Below are positions 43,157 through 50,674 of a stretch of 64,000 nucleotides of DNA, piece by piece. The notes beneath the pieces were generated by a model. The model was not told where the DNA came from. It worked only from the letters and a program-made list of their open reading frames with translations, and did not search any database. Origin of the DNA: Bradyrhizobium sp. CCGUVB4N. GTDB lineage: Bacteria; Pseudomonadota; Alphaproteobacteria; Rhizobiales; Xanthobacteraceae. Every line of letters begins with the position of its first letter. Position 1 is the first letter of the stretch. The position numbers were made by a program, and so were the translations under genes. The stretch is from assembly GCF_024199945.1 (NCBI RefSeq), contig NZ_JANADP010000001.1:2914001-2978000 (forward strand), read 5' to 3'.

Positions 43157-43179
43157 ACCCTCCCCTGGAGGGGGAGGGT
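43157..43179. terminator. 9-bp GC-rich stem-loop between convergent genes
   Basis: ACCCTCCCC (43157-43165) pairs with GGGGAGGGT (43171-43179) around a 5-nt loop, five nt after the dehydrogenase stop. It lacks a U-tract in either direction. A hairpin of this sequence type is common between genes in this group of bacteria. Confidence 0.55.
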
Positions 43180-43204
43180 AAGAAGGCACTGCGCTCGCCT
43201 TGCG

Positions 43205-44005
43205 CTACCCCCGCCGCACGCTTGCCCCGCCATCCACCGGCAGCGTCACGCCCGTAATGAAATTCGCTTCATCCGACGCCAAAAACAGCGCGGCGTTGGC
43301 GACGTCCCAGCCCGTGCCCATCTTCTTGCGCAGCGGCACCTTGCTGTCGCGTTCGGCTTCGACTTCGGCGCGCGTCTTGTGCCATTCGCGGGCGCGGGTG
43401 TCGACCGCCATCGGCGTGTTCATCAGGCCGGGCAGGATGACGTTGGCGCGAATGCCGTATTCGGCGTTCTGGTAAGCGAGCTGCTCGGTGAAAGCGATCA
43501 TCGCCGATTTCGTCGCCTTGTAGGCGACATAAGGATAGGTGGTGATCGCGGCCATCGAGGAGATGTTGATGATGGCGCCGCCGTTCTGCGCGCGCATGAT
43601 CGGGATCACCTCCTTGGCCGCGAGGATGCAGCTCTTCAGATTGATGGCGACGACGCGGTCGAACGCTTCCTCCGTGATCTGAAGCAGCTCGGCATCGCCG
43701 CCGGACAGGCTGACGCCGACATTGTTGTGCAGCACGTCGATCCGGCCCCAACGCGACTTGGCGTCGGCGACCATCGCCTTGATGTCGGCGGACTTGGTCA
43801 CGTCGGCCTTGAAGGCCGCCGCTGTGCCTTGCTTCGCAGCAATCAGATCGACCGTCTCCTGCGCAGACTCCAGGTGATGGTCGACGCACAGCACCTTCGC
43901 GCCCTCACGTGCGAAGGTCAGCGCGGTGGCGCGGCCGTTGCCCATGCCCTCGCCGGGGCTCTGGCCGGCGCCGACGATGATCGCAACCTTGTCCTTCAGG
44001 CGCAT
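43205..44005 (-). CDS. SDR-family oxidoreductase, 266 aa
   Basis: The cofactor loop is the extended form GAGQSPGEGMGNGRA, followed by DHHLESAQETV after the second strand (Asp, so NAD preference is likely). NNVG, catalytic Ser in INISSMAAI and YKATK as Y-x-x-x-K are present, with VDGGASVRRG at the C-terminus. The insertion SPGEGMGNG in the glycine loop also occurs in the SDR at 44575-45387, so the two are probably paralogues. It lies two nt after the carboxymuconolactone-decarboxylase-like gene. Confidence 0.88.
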   Translation of the reverse strand: MRLKDKVAIIVGAGQSPGEGMGNGRATALTFAREGAKVLCVDHHLESAQETVDLIAAKQGTAAAFKADVTKSADIKAMVADAKSRWGRIDVLHNNVGVSLSGGDAELLQITEEAFDRVVAINLKSCILAAKEVIPIMRAQNGGAIINISSMAAITTYPYVAYKATKSAMIAFTEQLAYQNAEYGIRANVILPGLMNTPMAVDTRAREWHKTRAEVEAERDSKVPLRKKMGTGWDVANAALFLASDEANFITGVTLPVDGGASVRRG

Positions 44006-44006
44006 G

Positions 44007-44561
44007 TCACTTCACTCCCGGGATCGGGTACTGCTGGAGTACCTCTTTGTAATAAGGCTCGTTGTCGATCTTCATGGTGGCGAGCACGCGCACCACGCCG
44101 CAATAGAAGGCGATGGTGAGCACGAGGTCGACCATGTGCTCGTCGGAGAGATGTGTCTTGATCTCGGCGAAGGTCGCATCAGACATCGCGAGCCCGCGCA
44201 CCATCTCGCGGGCGCCTTTGAGGATGGTCTTGGCGAGCGGCTCCAGCTTCGACGGTTTGCCCTCGGTCTCCGCCATCAGGTCGGCAATGTCGTCGTCGGT
44301 GACGCCGAACTCCTTGCCGATCTTCACGTGATGGGTGAATTCGTATTCCGATTTCTCCAGCCAGCCGACCTGGAGGATCGCAAGCTCCCGCAGGCGCGGG
44401 TCGAGCTTGCTCTTGAAGCGGATATAGCTGCCGACGCCATTGAAGGCGCGCGCCATCTCCGGCGAGTTGACCAAGAGCTTGTGCAGATTGGTATTGCGCT
44501 TGAGCATGTCGCGATATTCGGGCGCGACCTGGTCGGCTTCGAGATAGGGCAGGCGGGCCAT
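44007..44561 (-). CDS. Carboxymuconolactone decarboxylase-family (AhpD-like) protein, 184 aa
   Basis: An all-helical protein with the family core: HKLLVNSPEMARAFNGVGSYIRFKSKLDPRLRELAILQVGWLEKSEYEFTHHVKIGKEFGVTDDDIADL. The usual C-x-x-C peroxidase pair of AhpD is absent, since the position reads SEYEFTHH, so peroxidase activity is unlikely. The HH pair suggests a decarboxylase/lactonase-like or structural role. It is sandwiched between two SDR genes on one strand (2 and 13 bp gaps), suggesting one pathway. Confidence 0.87.
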   Translation of the reverse strand: MARLPYLEADQVAPEYRDMLKRNTNLHKLLVNSPEMARAFNGVGSYIRFKSKLDPRLRELAILQVGWLEKSEYEFTHHVKIGKEFGVTDDDIADLMAETEGKPSKLEPLAKTILKGAREMVRGLAMSDATFAEIKTHLSDEHMVDLVLTIAFYCGVVRVLATMKIDNEPYYKEVLQQYPIPGVK

Positions 44562-44574
44562 TTCCGTGTTTCCT

Positions 44575-45387
44575 CTAGTGTTCTTGTGACTCGCGTTCGG
44601 GCGCTTGCAACGTCACGCCGCCGTCGACCACCAGCACCTGGCCGGTGATGTAGCGCGCAAAATTGCTGACGAGGAATTTGACGGCATGGCCGACGTCCCA
44701 GCCGGTGCCTTCGGTCTTGAGCAGCGAGGCCCTGGCGCGGTTGGCACGAGCCTGCTCGCTCATGCCGCGGGCATAGACCATCGGCGTGTACATCGGTCCG
44801 GGGCAGATGCAGTTGACGCGGATGTTGTCGCGGCCGTGATCGACCGCCATGGCGCGCGTCAGCCCGATGATGGCAGCCTTCGACGTGGTGTAGGTCGTGA
44901 GCCCGCGCGGCCGCAGCGCCGAGATCGAGGAGATATTGACGATCGCGCCGCCCTTGGCGGTCTTGATCATGGCGGGGATCGCGTGCTTCGAGAGCAGGAA
45001 CATGGTCTCGACATTGACCTGCATGACGCGGCGGTATTGCTCGGGCGCCTCGTCGACGACGCTGCCGCGGCTGCCGATGCCGACATTGTTGTCGAGGAAA
45101 TCGAGCCGACTCCAGCGATCGAGCGCGGCTTCGACCAGCGCCTTGCAATCGGCTTCGCTGGTGACGTCGCCGCCATGGGCCGCGGCCGTACCGCCTTCCG
45201 CCGTGATCATCTCGACGGTGCGCTCGGCGAGCTTCAGGTCGCGATCGGCCACCAGCACTTTTGCGCCGGCGCGGGCGAGCAGAATTGCTGCAGCGCGGCC
45301 GTTGCCGATGCCGTCGCCAGCCGCCCCGCCACCACTGATCAGCGCCACCCTGCCGGTGAGGCCGGCATCGTCCTCAGGGCCCTGCAT
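44575..45387 (-). CDS. SDR-family oxidoreductase, 270 aa
   Basis: NAD(P) loop GGGAAGDGIGNGRAAA, Asp after strand two (ADRDLKLAERTV), NNVG, catalytic Ser in VNISSISAL, and YTTSK as Y-x-x-x-K; the C-terminus reads ITGQVLVVDGGVTL. It shares the GIGNGRA glycine-loop form with the SDR at 43205-44005. It is the first gene of the SDR/CMD/SDR cluster, which likely converts one hydroxylated or keto compound stepwise (inferred). Confidence 0.88.
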   Translation of the reverse strand: MQGPEDDAGLTGRVALISGGGAAGDGIGNGRAAAILLARAGAKVLVADRDLKLAERTVEMITAEGGTAAAHGGDVTSEADCKALVEAALDRWSRLDFLDNNVGIGSRGSVVDEAPEQYRRVMQVNVETMFLLSKHAIPAMIKTAKGGAIVNISSISALRPRGLTTYTTSKAAIIGLTRAMAVDHGRDNIRVNCICPGPMYTPMVYARGMSEQARANRARASLLKTEGTGWDVGHAVKFLVSNFARYITGQVLVVDGGVTLQAPERESQEH

Positions 45388-45619
45388 GTCGTTTCATCCC
45401 GATATTTTCGTGCAAACTAGCAATGGACCGCAGAGGTGAGAAGGCCGGCCGTCCCGCGCCGATGTCATTGACATCGCACGGAATTGCATGCCGCCGGACG
45501 AGATGAGCCGCGATTGAGCGACGACGGCGCGGAACCCTCTTCACGCAACTGCGTTTGCGGCGGGGGAGTTTTTCGCGTTAGCTTCCCCTCGGGGTCTCCC
45601 AATCGCCAGTGGCTTGCCG

Positions 45620-46453
45620 ATGAATCTGCTCGATCCACAAGGGCCGGTGGCTGCCGCCAACAGTACCATCCTGGTCGATTCCGTCGTCATCATGCTCGCG
45701 ATCGTGGTGCCAACCATTTTCGCGATCCTGGCTTTTGCGTTCTGGTTTCGCGCGTCCAATCCGAAGGCGCGCTTTCAGCCCGACTTCGTCTATTCCGGAC
45801 GCGTCGAGATGGTGGTGTGGGCGATCCCCGCGCTGACCGTGATCCTGCTCGGCGGCGTCGCCTGGATCGGCTCGCATAAGCTCGATCCCGCAGCGCCGGT
45901 GCCCGGCACGGGCAGTCCGGTGCGCATCCAGGTCGTCTCGCTCGACTGGAAATGGCTCTTCATCTATCCCGACCAGCGCATCGCCACCGTCAACACGCTG
46001 ACGGTGCCGGCCGGCGCCGAGCTGAACTTCCAGCTGACATCGTCGAGCGTGATGAACGTGTTCTTCATCCCGCAACTCGGAAGCATGATCTACACCATGA
46101 ACGGCATGGTGACGCGGCTGAACCTGCGTGCTGACAATGAGGGTAAGCTCCAGGGCCTGGGGGCGCATTTCTCCGGCGACGGCTTTCCGGAGATGATGTT
46201 CGACGTCAACGTGATCTCGCCGCTGTCATTTCCGGATTGGGTCGCGGCCACGGCGAAGAGCGACGCCGTGCTGAACGAGGACAGCTACAAGAAGCTGATG
46301 CAGCAGGGTGTCGAAAGGGGCAGGCCGACCTATCGGCTCGAGGATCCGCGCCTGTTCGACCTGATCGCAACCCAGCACATTCCGCCGGGGCCGGGACCCG
46401 AGCTCGTCTCCGATGCCGGCCGTCCCCACAGTGGAGGCCACGATGCTCGGTAA
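45620..46453 (+). CDS. cyoA: Quinol oxidase subunit II (CyoA-like), 277 aa
   Basis: Two transmembrane segments (VVIMLAIVVPTIFAILAFAFWF and MVVWAIPALTVILLGGVAWIG) are followed by a periplasmic cupredoxin-like domain (VRIQVVSLDWKWLFIYPDQRIATVNTL). The Cu-A ligand set C-x3-C-x3-H-x2-M of cytochrome c oxidases is missing; the region reads HFSGDGFPEMMF, as in bo3 quinol oxidases. The N-terminus MNLLDPQGPVAAANSTI matches CyoA after its lipoprotein Cys, and no lipobox is seen upstream in frame, so the leader may be lost or the true start missed. No strong RBS precedes ATG at 45620. It is the first gene of cyoABCD. Confidence 0.87.
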   Translation: MNLLDPQGPVAAANSTILVDSVVIMLAIVVPTIFAILAFAFWFRASNPKARFQPDFVYSGRVEMVVWAIPALTVILLGGVAWIGSHKLDPAAPVPGTGSPVRIQVVSLDWKWLFIYPDQRIATVNTLTVPAGAELNFQLTSSSVMNVFFIPQLGSMIYTMNGMVTRLNLRADNEGKLQGLGAHFSGDGFPEMMFDVNVISPLSFPDWVAATAKSDAVLNEDSYKKLMQQGVERGRPTYRLEDPRLFDLIATQHIPPGPGPELVSDAGRPHSGGHDAR

Positions 46454-48443
46454 GCTCGACTGGTCGGCTATCCCGTTCGATCAGCCGATTCCGCTGATCG
46501 CGGGCGGCGTGGTGCTGGTGGGAATTCTCGCGGTCCTGATCTGGGTCGTCGTGAAGGGCTATCTGCCCTATCTCTGGCACGAATGGATCACCAGCGTCGA
46601 TCACAAGCGGATCGGCGTCATGTACATCCTGCTGGCCTCGGTGATGCTGCTGCGCGGCGGCAGCGACGCCATCATGATGCGGATCCAGCAGGCGATCGCC
46701 TACCAGTCGCAGGGCTATCTCCCGCCGGAGCACTACAACCAGATCTTTTCGGCGCACGGCACCATCATGATCTTCTTCGTGGCGATGCCGTTTGTGATCG
46801 GGCTGATGAACTTGGTCGTGCCGCTGCAGCTCGGCGTGCGCGACGTCGCTTTCCCGACGCTGAATTCGGTTGGCTTCTGGCTGACCGCGACCGGCGCGCT
46901 GCTGGTCAATCTGTCGCTCGTGATCGGCGAATTCGCCCGCACCGGATGGCTCGCCTTCCCGCCGCTGTCGGAGCTGTCCTATTCGCCCGGCGTCGGCGTC
47001 GACTACTACGCGTGGTCTCTGCAGATCTCCGGCGTCGGCACGCTGGTCGCCGGCATCAACCTGGTGACGACGGTGCTGAAGCTGCGCACCAAGGGCATGA
47101 ACTATCTGCGCATGCCGATGTTCTGCTGGACCACGCTGGCCTCGAACCTGCTGATCGTGGCGGCGTTCCCGATCCTCACGGCGACGCTGGCGATGCTGCT
47201 GCTTGATCGTTACCTCGGCTTCCACTTCTTCACCAATGAAGCCGGCGGCAACGTCATGATGTTCATGAATCTGATCTGGGCCTGGGGCCATCCGGAGGTC
47301 TACATCCTCGTCCTGCCGGCCTTCGGCATCTTCTCCGAAGTGGTCTCGACCTTCTCCGGCAAGGCGCTGTTCGGCTATCGCTCGATGGTGCTCGCGACCA
47401 TGGCGATCTGCGTCATTTCCTTCATGGTCTGGCTGCATCATTTCTTCACGATGGGCGCCGGCCCCGATGTCAACGCCATCTTCGGCATCGCCAGCATGAT
47501 CATCGCGGTGCCGACGGGGGTGAAGATCTACAACTGGCTGTTCACGATGTATGGCGGCCGCATCCGCTTTGCGACGCCGATGCTGTGGGCGGTCGGTTTC
47601 ATGGTCACCTTCATCATCGGCGGCTTGACCGGCGTGCTGGTCGCGGTACCGCCGGCCGACTTCATGCTTCACAACAGCATGTTCCTGGTCGCGCACTTCC
47701 ACAACGTCATCATCGGCGGCGTGCTGTTCGGCGCGTTTGCCGGCTTCGAATACTGGTTTCCGAAGGCCTTCGGGTTTCGCCTCGACGAGCGCTGGGGCAA
47801 GCTGGCGTTCTGGTTTACCTTCACGGGCTTCTACATCACCTTCGTGCCGCTCTATGTGGCCGGCATGCTCGGCATGACGCGGCGCATGCAGCACTATGAT
47901 GTCGCAGAGTGGCAGCCCTGGATGATCGTGGCGGCGGTCGGCATGGCCGTGCTGTCGATCGGCGTCATCTGCCAGATCATGCAGCTCGTGGTCAGCATCA
48001 GGAATCGCGAGGCCTTGCGCGATCGCACCGGCGATCCCTGGGACGGCCGCTCGCTGGAATGGGCGACCTCATCGCCGCCGCCGGTGTTCAATTTCGCCTT
48101 TCACCCGGACGTTCGTGGCGAGGATGCCTATTGGGACATGAAGATCGCGGCCCAGCAGCAATCGCTCGAACACGAAGCGCCCGAGTATCACGACATCGAG
48201 ATGCCCAGGAACTCGCCGACCGGCTTCGTCTGTGCGTTCTTCGCCACCATCATGGGCTTTGCGCTGATCTGGCACATCTGGTGGATGGTGATCCTGGGCG
48301 GCATCGGCGCGTTCGCGACCTTCGTCGTGTTCGCCTGGCGCGACCACGACGAATACGTCATTCCGGCCGCGGAGGTCGCCGCGATCGACCGCATCAATCT
48401 CGAGGAACGGCGCAGTCTCGTCAGCATGGCGGGAGCGATCTGA
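46443..48443 (+). CDS. cyoB: Quinol oxidase subunit I (CyoB), haem-copper oxidase core, 666 aa
   Basis: A complete haem-copper oxidase subunit I with family motifs: EWITSVDHKRIGVMYI, the first haem ligand in YNQIFSAHGTIMIFF, the Cu-B/Tyr segment WAWGHPEVYILVLPAFG, WLHHFFTMGAG with the two Cu-B histidines, and AHFHNVIIGG with the remaining haem ligands. Length equals CyoB (about 660 aa), longer than CtaD, which fits a quinol oxidase. It would reduce oxygen and pump protons. GGAGG six nt upstream supports ATG at 46443, overlapping the end of cyoA by 11 bp. Confidence 0.93.
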   Translation: MLGKLDWSAIPFDQPIPLIAGGVVLVGILAVLIWVVVKGYLPYLWHEWITSVDHKRIGVMYILLASVMLLRGGSDAIMMRIQQAIAYQSQGYLPPEHYNQIFSAHGTIMIFFVAMPFVIGLMNLVVPLQLGVRDVAFPTLNSVGFWLTATGALLVNLSLVIGEFARTGWLAFPPLSELSYSPGVGVDYYAWSLQISGVGTLVAGINLVTTVLKLRTKGMNYLRMPMFCWTTLASNLLIVAAFPILTATLAMLLLDRYLGFHFFTNEAGGNVMMFMNLIWAWGHPEVYILVLPAFGIFSEVVSTFSGKALFGYRSMVLATMAICVISFMVWLHHFFTMGAGPDVNAIFGIASMIIAVPTGVKIYNWLFTMYGGRIRFATPMLWAVGFMVTFIIGGLTGVLVAVPPADFMLHNSMFLVAHFHNVIIGGVLFGAFAGFEYWFPKAFGFRLDERWGKLAFWFTFTGFYITFVPLYVAGMLGMTRRMQHYDVAEWQPWMIVAAVGMAVLSIGVICQIMQLVVSIRNREALRDRTGDPWDGRSLEWATSSPPPVFNFAFHPDVRGEDAYWDMKIAAQQQSLEHEAPEYHDIEMPRNSPTGFVCAFFATIMGFALIWHIWWMVILGGIGAFATFVVFAWRDHDEYVIPAAEVAAIDRINLEERRSLVSMAGAI

Positions 48444-49084
48444 TGGCGATGACCGCAACCGTCGGCCACGCGCACGCGGATCCCCACCACATCGGCGTCG
48501 TTGTCGAGCATCCCGGGCCCGCGTCGAAGCGGATCGTCACCGCTTACGGATTCTGGGTGTTCCTGCTCTCCGACATCGTGATGTTCTCCTGCTTCTTTGC
48601 GGCCTATGCGGTGCTGGTCAGCCAGACCGCCGACGGCCCCAAGGGCTCGGAGATCTTTGAGCAGCGCAACGTTGCGATCGAGACGGTCTGTCTGCTGTTC
48701 TCGAGCTTTACCTGCGGCATGGCCAGTATCGCGGCCGACGTTCGCAACCGGTTCTGGTTCTATCTCGGCATGGCCGTGACCTGCGTGCTCGGGCTGATCT
48801 TTCTGGCCATTGAGTTCAAGGAATTCGCGGACCTCGTCGCCCGCGGCTATGGCCCGTCACGCAGCGCCTTCCTGACTGCGTTCTTCTCGCTGGTCGGGTG
48901 TCACGGCCTGCATGTGTCGGCCGGCGTGCTGTGGCTGCTCACCATGATGGCCCAGGTCTTCGCCAAGGGCTTTCGCGCCGACGTCTTGCGCCGGATGATG
49001 TGCTTTGCGCTATTCTGGCATGCGCTCGACATCATCTGGGTCGGCGTCTTTTCCGTCGTCTATTTGCTTGGGAGTGGCGTATGA
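48443..49084 (+). CDS. cyoC: Quinol oxidase subunit III (CyoC), 213 aa
   Basis: Five hydrophobic segments after a His-rich N-terminus (HAHADPHHIGVV). The family Glu lies in the first membrane region area, and ALFWHALDIIWVGVFSVVYLLG is the conserved last segment. It stabilises the oxidase core and may aid proton uptake. Its ATG overlaps the TGA of cyoB by one base, and its own TGA overlaps the start of cyoD, so translation is coupled through the operon. Confidence 0.92.
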   Translation: MAMTATVGHAHADPHHIGVVVEHPGPASKRIVTAYGFWVFLLSDIVMFSCFFAAYAVLVSQTADGPKGSEIFEQRNVAIETVCLLFSSFTCGMASIAADVRNRFWFYLGMAVTCVLGLIFLAIEFKEFADLVARGYGPSRSAFLTAFFSLVGCHGLHVSAGVLWLLTMMAQVFAKGFRADVLRRMMCFALFWHALDIIWVGVFSVVYLLGSGV

Positions 49085-49470
49085 GCGATCAGGCGCACAC
49101 GCATGTCGAGCGCGACATCGCCCCCGGCGATGAAGAACAACATAGCGTCGGCGAGCGCATCGTCGGCTATGTCGTCGGTCTCGTCCTCGCGTTGCTGCTC
49201 ACGGCGACCTCGTTCTTCATCGCCGGCACCGATCTGGTCTGGCAGCCGTCGATCCCGGTTGCGCTGATCGTGCTCGCGATCGCGCAGATGGGCGTGCACC
49301 TCGTGTTTTTCCTGCACATCACCACGGGCCCGGATAACACCAACAACGTGCTGGCGCTGGCCTTCGGATTGCTGGTCGTCTTCCTGGTGGTGGGCGGAAC
49401 CGTCTGGATCATGTCCCATCTCAACCAGAACATGCCGCCGATGGATCAGTTCATCCGGATGCACAGCTAG
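49081..49470 (+). CDS. cyoD: Quinol oxidase subunit IV (CyoD), 129 aa
   Basis: Three transmembrane segments (YVVGLVLALLLTATSFFIAG, VALIVLAIAQMGVHLVFFLHI and NVLALAFGLLVVFLVVGGTVWIM) and the QMGVHLVFFLHI signature identify CyoD. It aids assembly of the copper centre. The N-terminal 30 residues are acidic/His-rich. ATGA overlap with cyoC. It is the last gene of the operon; no cyoE haem O synthase follows, so haem O, if used, is made elsewhere. A hairpin stands 20 nt after the stop. Confidence 0.92.
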   Translation: MSDQAHTHVERDIAPGDEEQHSVGERIVGYVVGLVLALLLTATSFFIAGTDLVWQPSIPVALIVLAIAQMGVHLVFFLHITTGPDNTNNVLALAFGLLVVFLVVGGTVWIMSHLNQNMPPMDQFIRMHS

Positions 49471-49478
49471 AACAGCAC

Positions 49479-49600
49479 AAAAAAGAAGAGCCGCTTGTTT
49501 GTGACAAGCGGCCCAAGTCTAGGGAGGAAACGCCCGAGCAAAGCAATCGGACCGAAGCCGGATTGCCGCCAAGGAAACGCTCGCGCAAAGCGCTTGCGTA
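49479..49600 (-). ncRNA. Candidate small RNA with anti-Shine-Dalgarno motif and Rho-independent terminator
   Basis: Read on the minus strand, TATATG near 49604-49609 could be a -10. The transcript would contain TTTCCTTGG (49577-49569), a hairpin closed by GCAATC/GATTGC (49561-49566 with 49543-49548), and TTTCCTCCCTA (49530-49520), complementary to a strong ribosome-binding site. It would end at a 9-bp stem followed by TTCTTTTTT (to 49479). CCUCC-loop small RNAs of this layout are known in alphaproteobacteria. No matching -35 was found, so expression is unproven. Confidence 0.4.
49490..49512. terminator. 9-bp stem-loop terminator downstream of cyoD
   Basis: GCCGCTTGT (49490-49498) pairs with ACAAGCGGC (49504-49512) around TTGTG. 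The T-run lies on the minus-strand side (complement of AAAAAAGAAGAG), so termination is strongest for minus-strand transcripts (the thermonuclease gene or the candidate small RNA). The hairpin also follows cyoD on the plus strand. Confidence 0.75.
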
Positions 49601-49688
49601 CACATATAGGTGTAGCAACTCCCCTTTGAGTTCAATCCCGGATCAATACTGTCTCGGACTACCACTCACGGCTGCGTGAACCAAAAGT

Positions 49689-50477
49689 TCACTTTGGCCG
49701 GCGGCAGTTATAGGCCTTGCGGAAGCCCGAGGCCTGCGCGTCGTCCTCCGAGCAGAACCAGCGGTCCGGCCTGGTGGTCGCGGCGTAGCTCGGGCAGCCC
49801 CGCAGATGGTAGATGCCGATATTGCCGGTGACGCGCGCGCGCACCGCAAGCTTGCCCTTGATGGCGCAGCTCGGCGGCGCCGTCAGCTCATCCGGAAAAA
49901 GCACCGCGCGAATCTCCTTATCACGGTCGGCGCGGCAGGCGGCGCCGAGCAGGGCGCCGTCCTTCTTCCCGGTGCGGAATTCTTGCGGTGCAACAAAGCA
50001 GCCCTTCCAGATCCCGGCCGAGGCCGTCTTGGCTTCGGCCGCCGCCGGCTTGACGTTGGCCTTGAGGGGTTCGCGCGCGATGGCAAAGCCCAGTTTGACC
50101 AGTTGCTCGTTCAACGAGACCTTGTCGCCCTCGACCGTGCAGATCGCGCGGTGGCGCTTGCCAAAATTCTTCTCGGGACCGACATCGTCGCAACGCACGG
50201 ACTTTCCGCCGATCAGCTTGGTGAGCTGGTCGCGAGCCTCGATGCCACAGGTCCAGGGATCGGCGTGGTCGTCGATGCAGACCTGGTCCAGCTCGGGCGC
50301 GTCGACGCCGTCGAGCCGGTAGGTGACGTCGCCGAGCTGGATCGAATTGGCGTCCCGGACCGTCGCGGCCGCGGTCAGCGCGCTGGCGGGGCTGGAGGTC
50401 CCCAGAAATCCGGACAGAGCGAGAAACAAGACAAGCGCGAAGGCGCGGGTGGCGGCAAATGAATTCTCGACGGACAT
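49689..50477 (-). CDS. Thermonuclease (SNase)-family secreted protein, 262 aa
   Basis: A Sec signal ([25 protein letters not shown]) is followed by an SNase-like OB-fold: [42 protein letters not shown]-like [29 protein letters not shown]. The catalytic Arg of LxGxDxPE is modified here (RLDGVDAPE), and cysteines are frequent. The last 90 residues form a separate domain with [19 protein letters not shown], often seen in such rhizobial proteins. It may cleave nucleic acid or be a non-nucleolytic homologue. It is divergent from the GMC oxidoreductase gene. Confidence 0.85.
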   Translation of the reverse strand: MSVENSFAATRAFALVLFLALSGFLGTSSPASALTAAATVRDANSIQLGDVTYRLDGVDAPELDQVCIDDHADPWTCGIEARDQLTKLIGGKSVRCDDVGPEKNFGKRHRAICTVEGDKVSLNEQLVKLGFAIAREPLKANVKPAAAEAKTASAGIWKGCFVAPQEFRTGKKDGALLGAACRADRDKEIRAVLFPDELTAPPSCAIKGKLAVRARVTGNIGIYHLRGCPSYAATTRPDRWFCSEDDAQASGFRKAYNCRRPK

Positions 50478-50674
50478 AATTTCTCGCTATCGATTGCGCG
50501 TGCCCCTCGTTCCTAGCATCCGGATAGGACGATACCAATGGTCTGCGCTGTGCGAAGTGCGACATTCGCCCGCCAGCCTTTACTCGCCGGCCGGTCTGCC
50601 CCTATCGTTTGTCGGCCTTGCGAGCCGTGATGGCCGAATCGCCCGGGAAGTGGCGAGGGCTGGAGGAAGACATC

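Noticed and set aside
46206..47894. 562-residue minus-strand frame over cyoB
   Set aside because: Antisense of a strongly conserved oxidase gene; sequence is His/Asp/Arg-rich without any fold signature.
49626..49646. FixK/FNR-like half-sites TTGAG...ATCAA downstream of cyoD
   Set aside because: The spacing between halves is too long for a TTGA-N6-TCAA box and it is not in front of a relevant gene.
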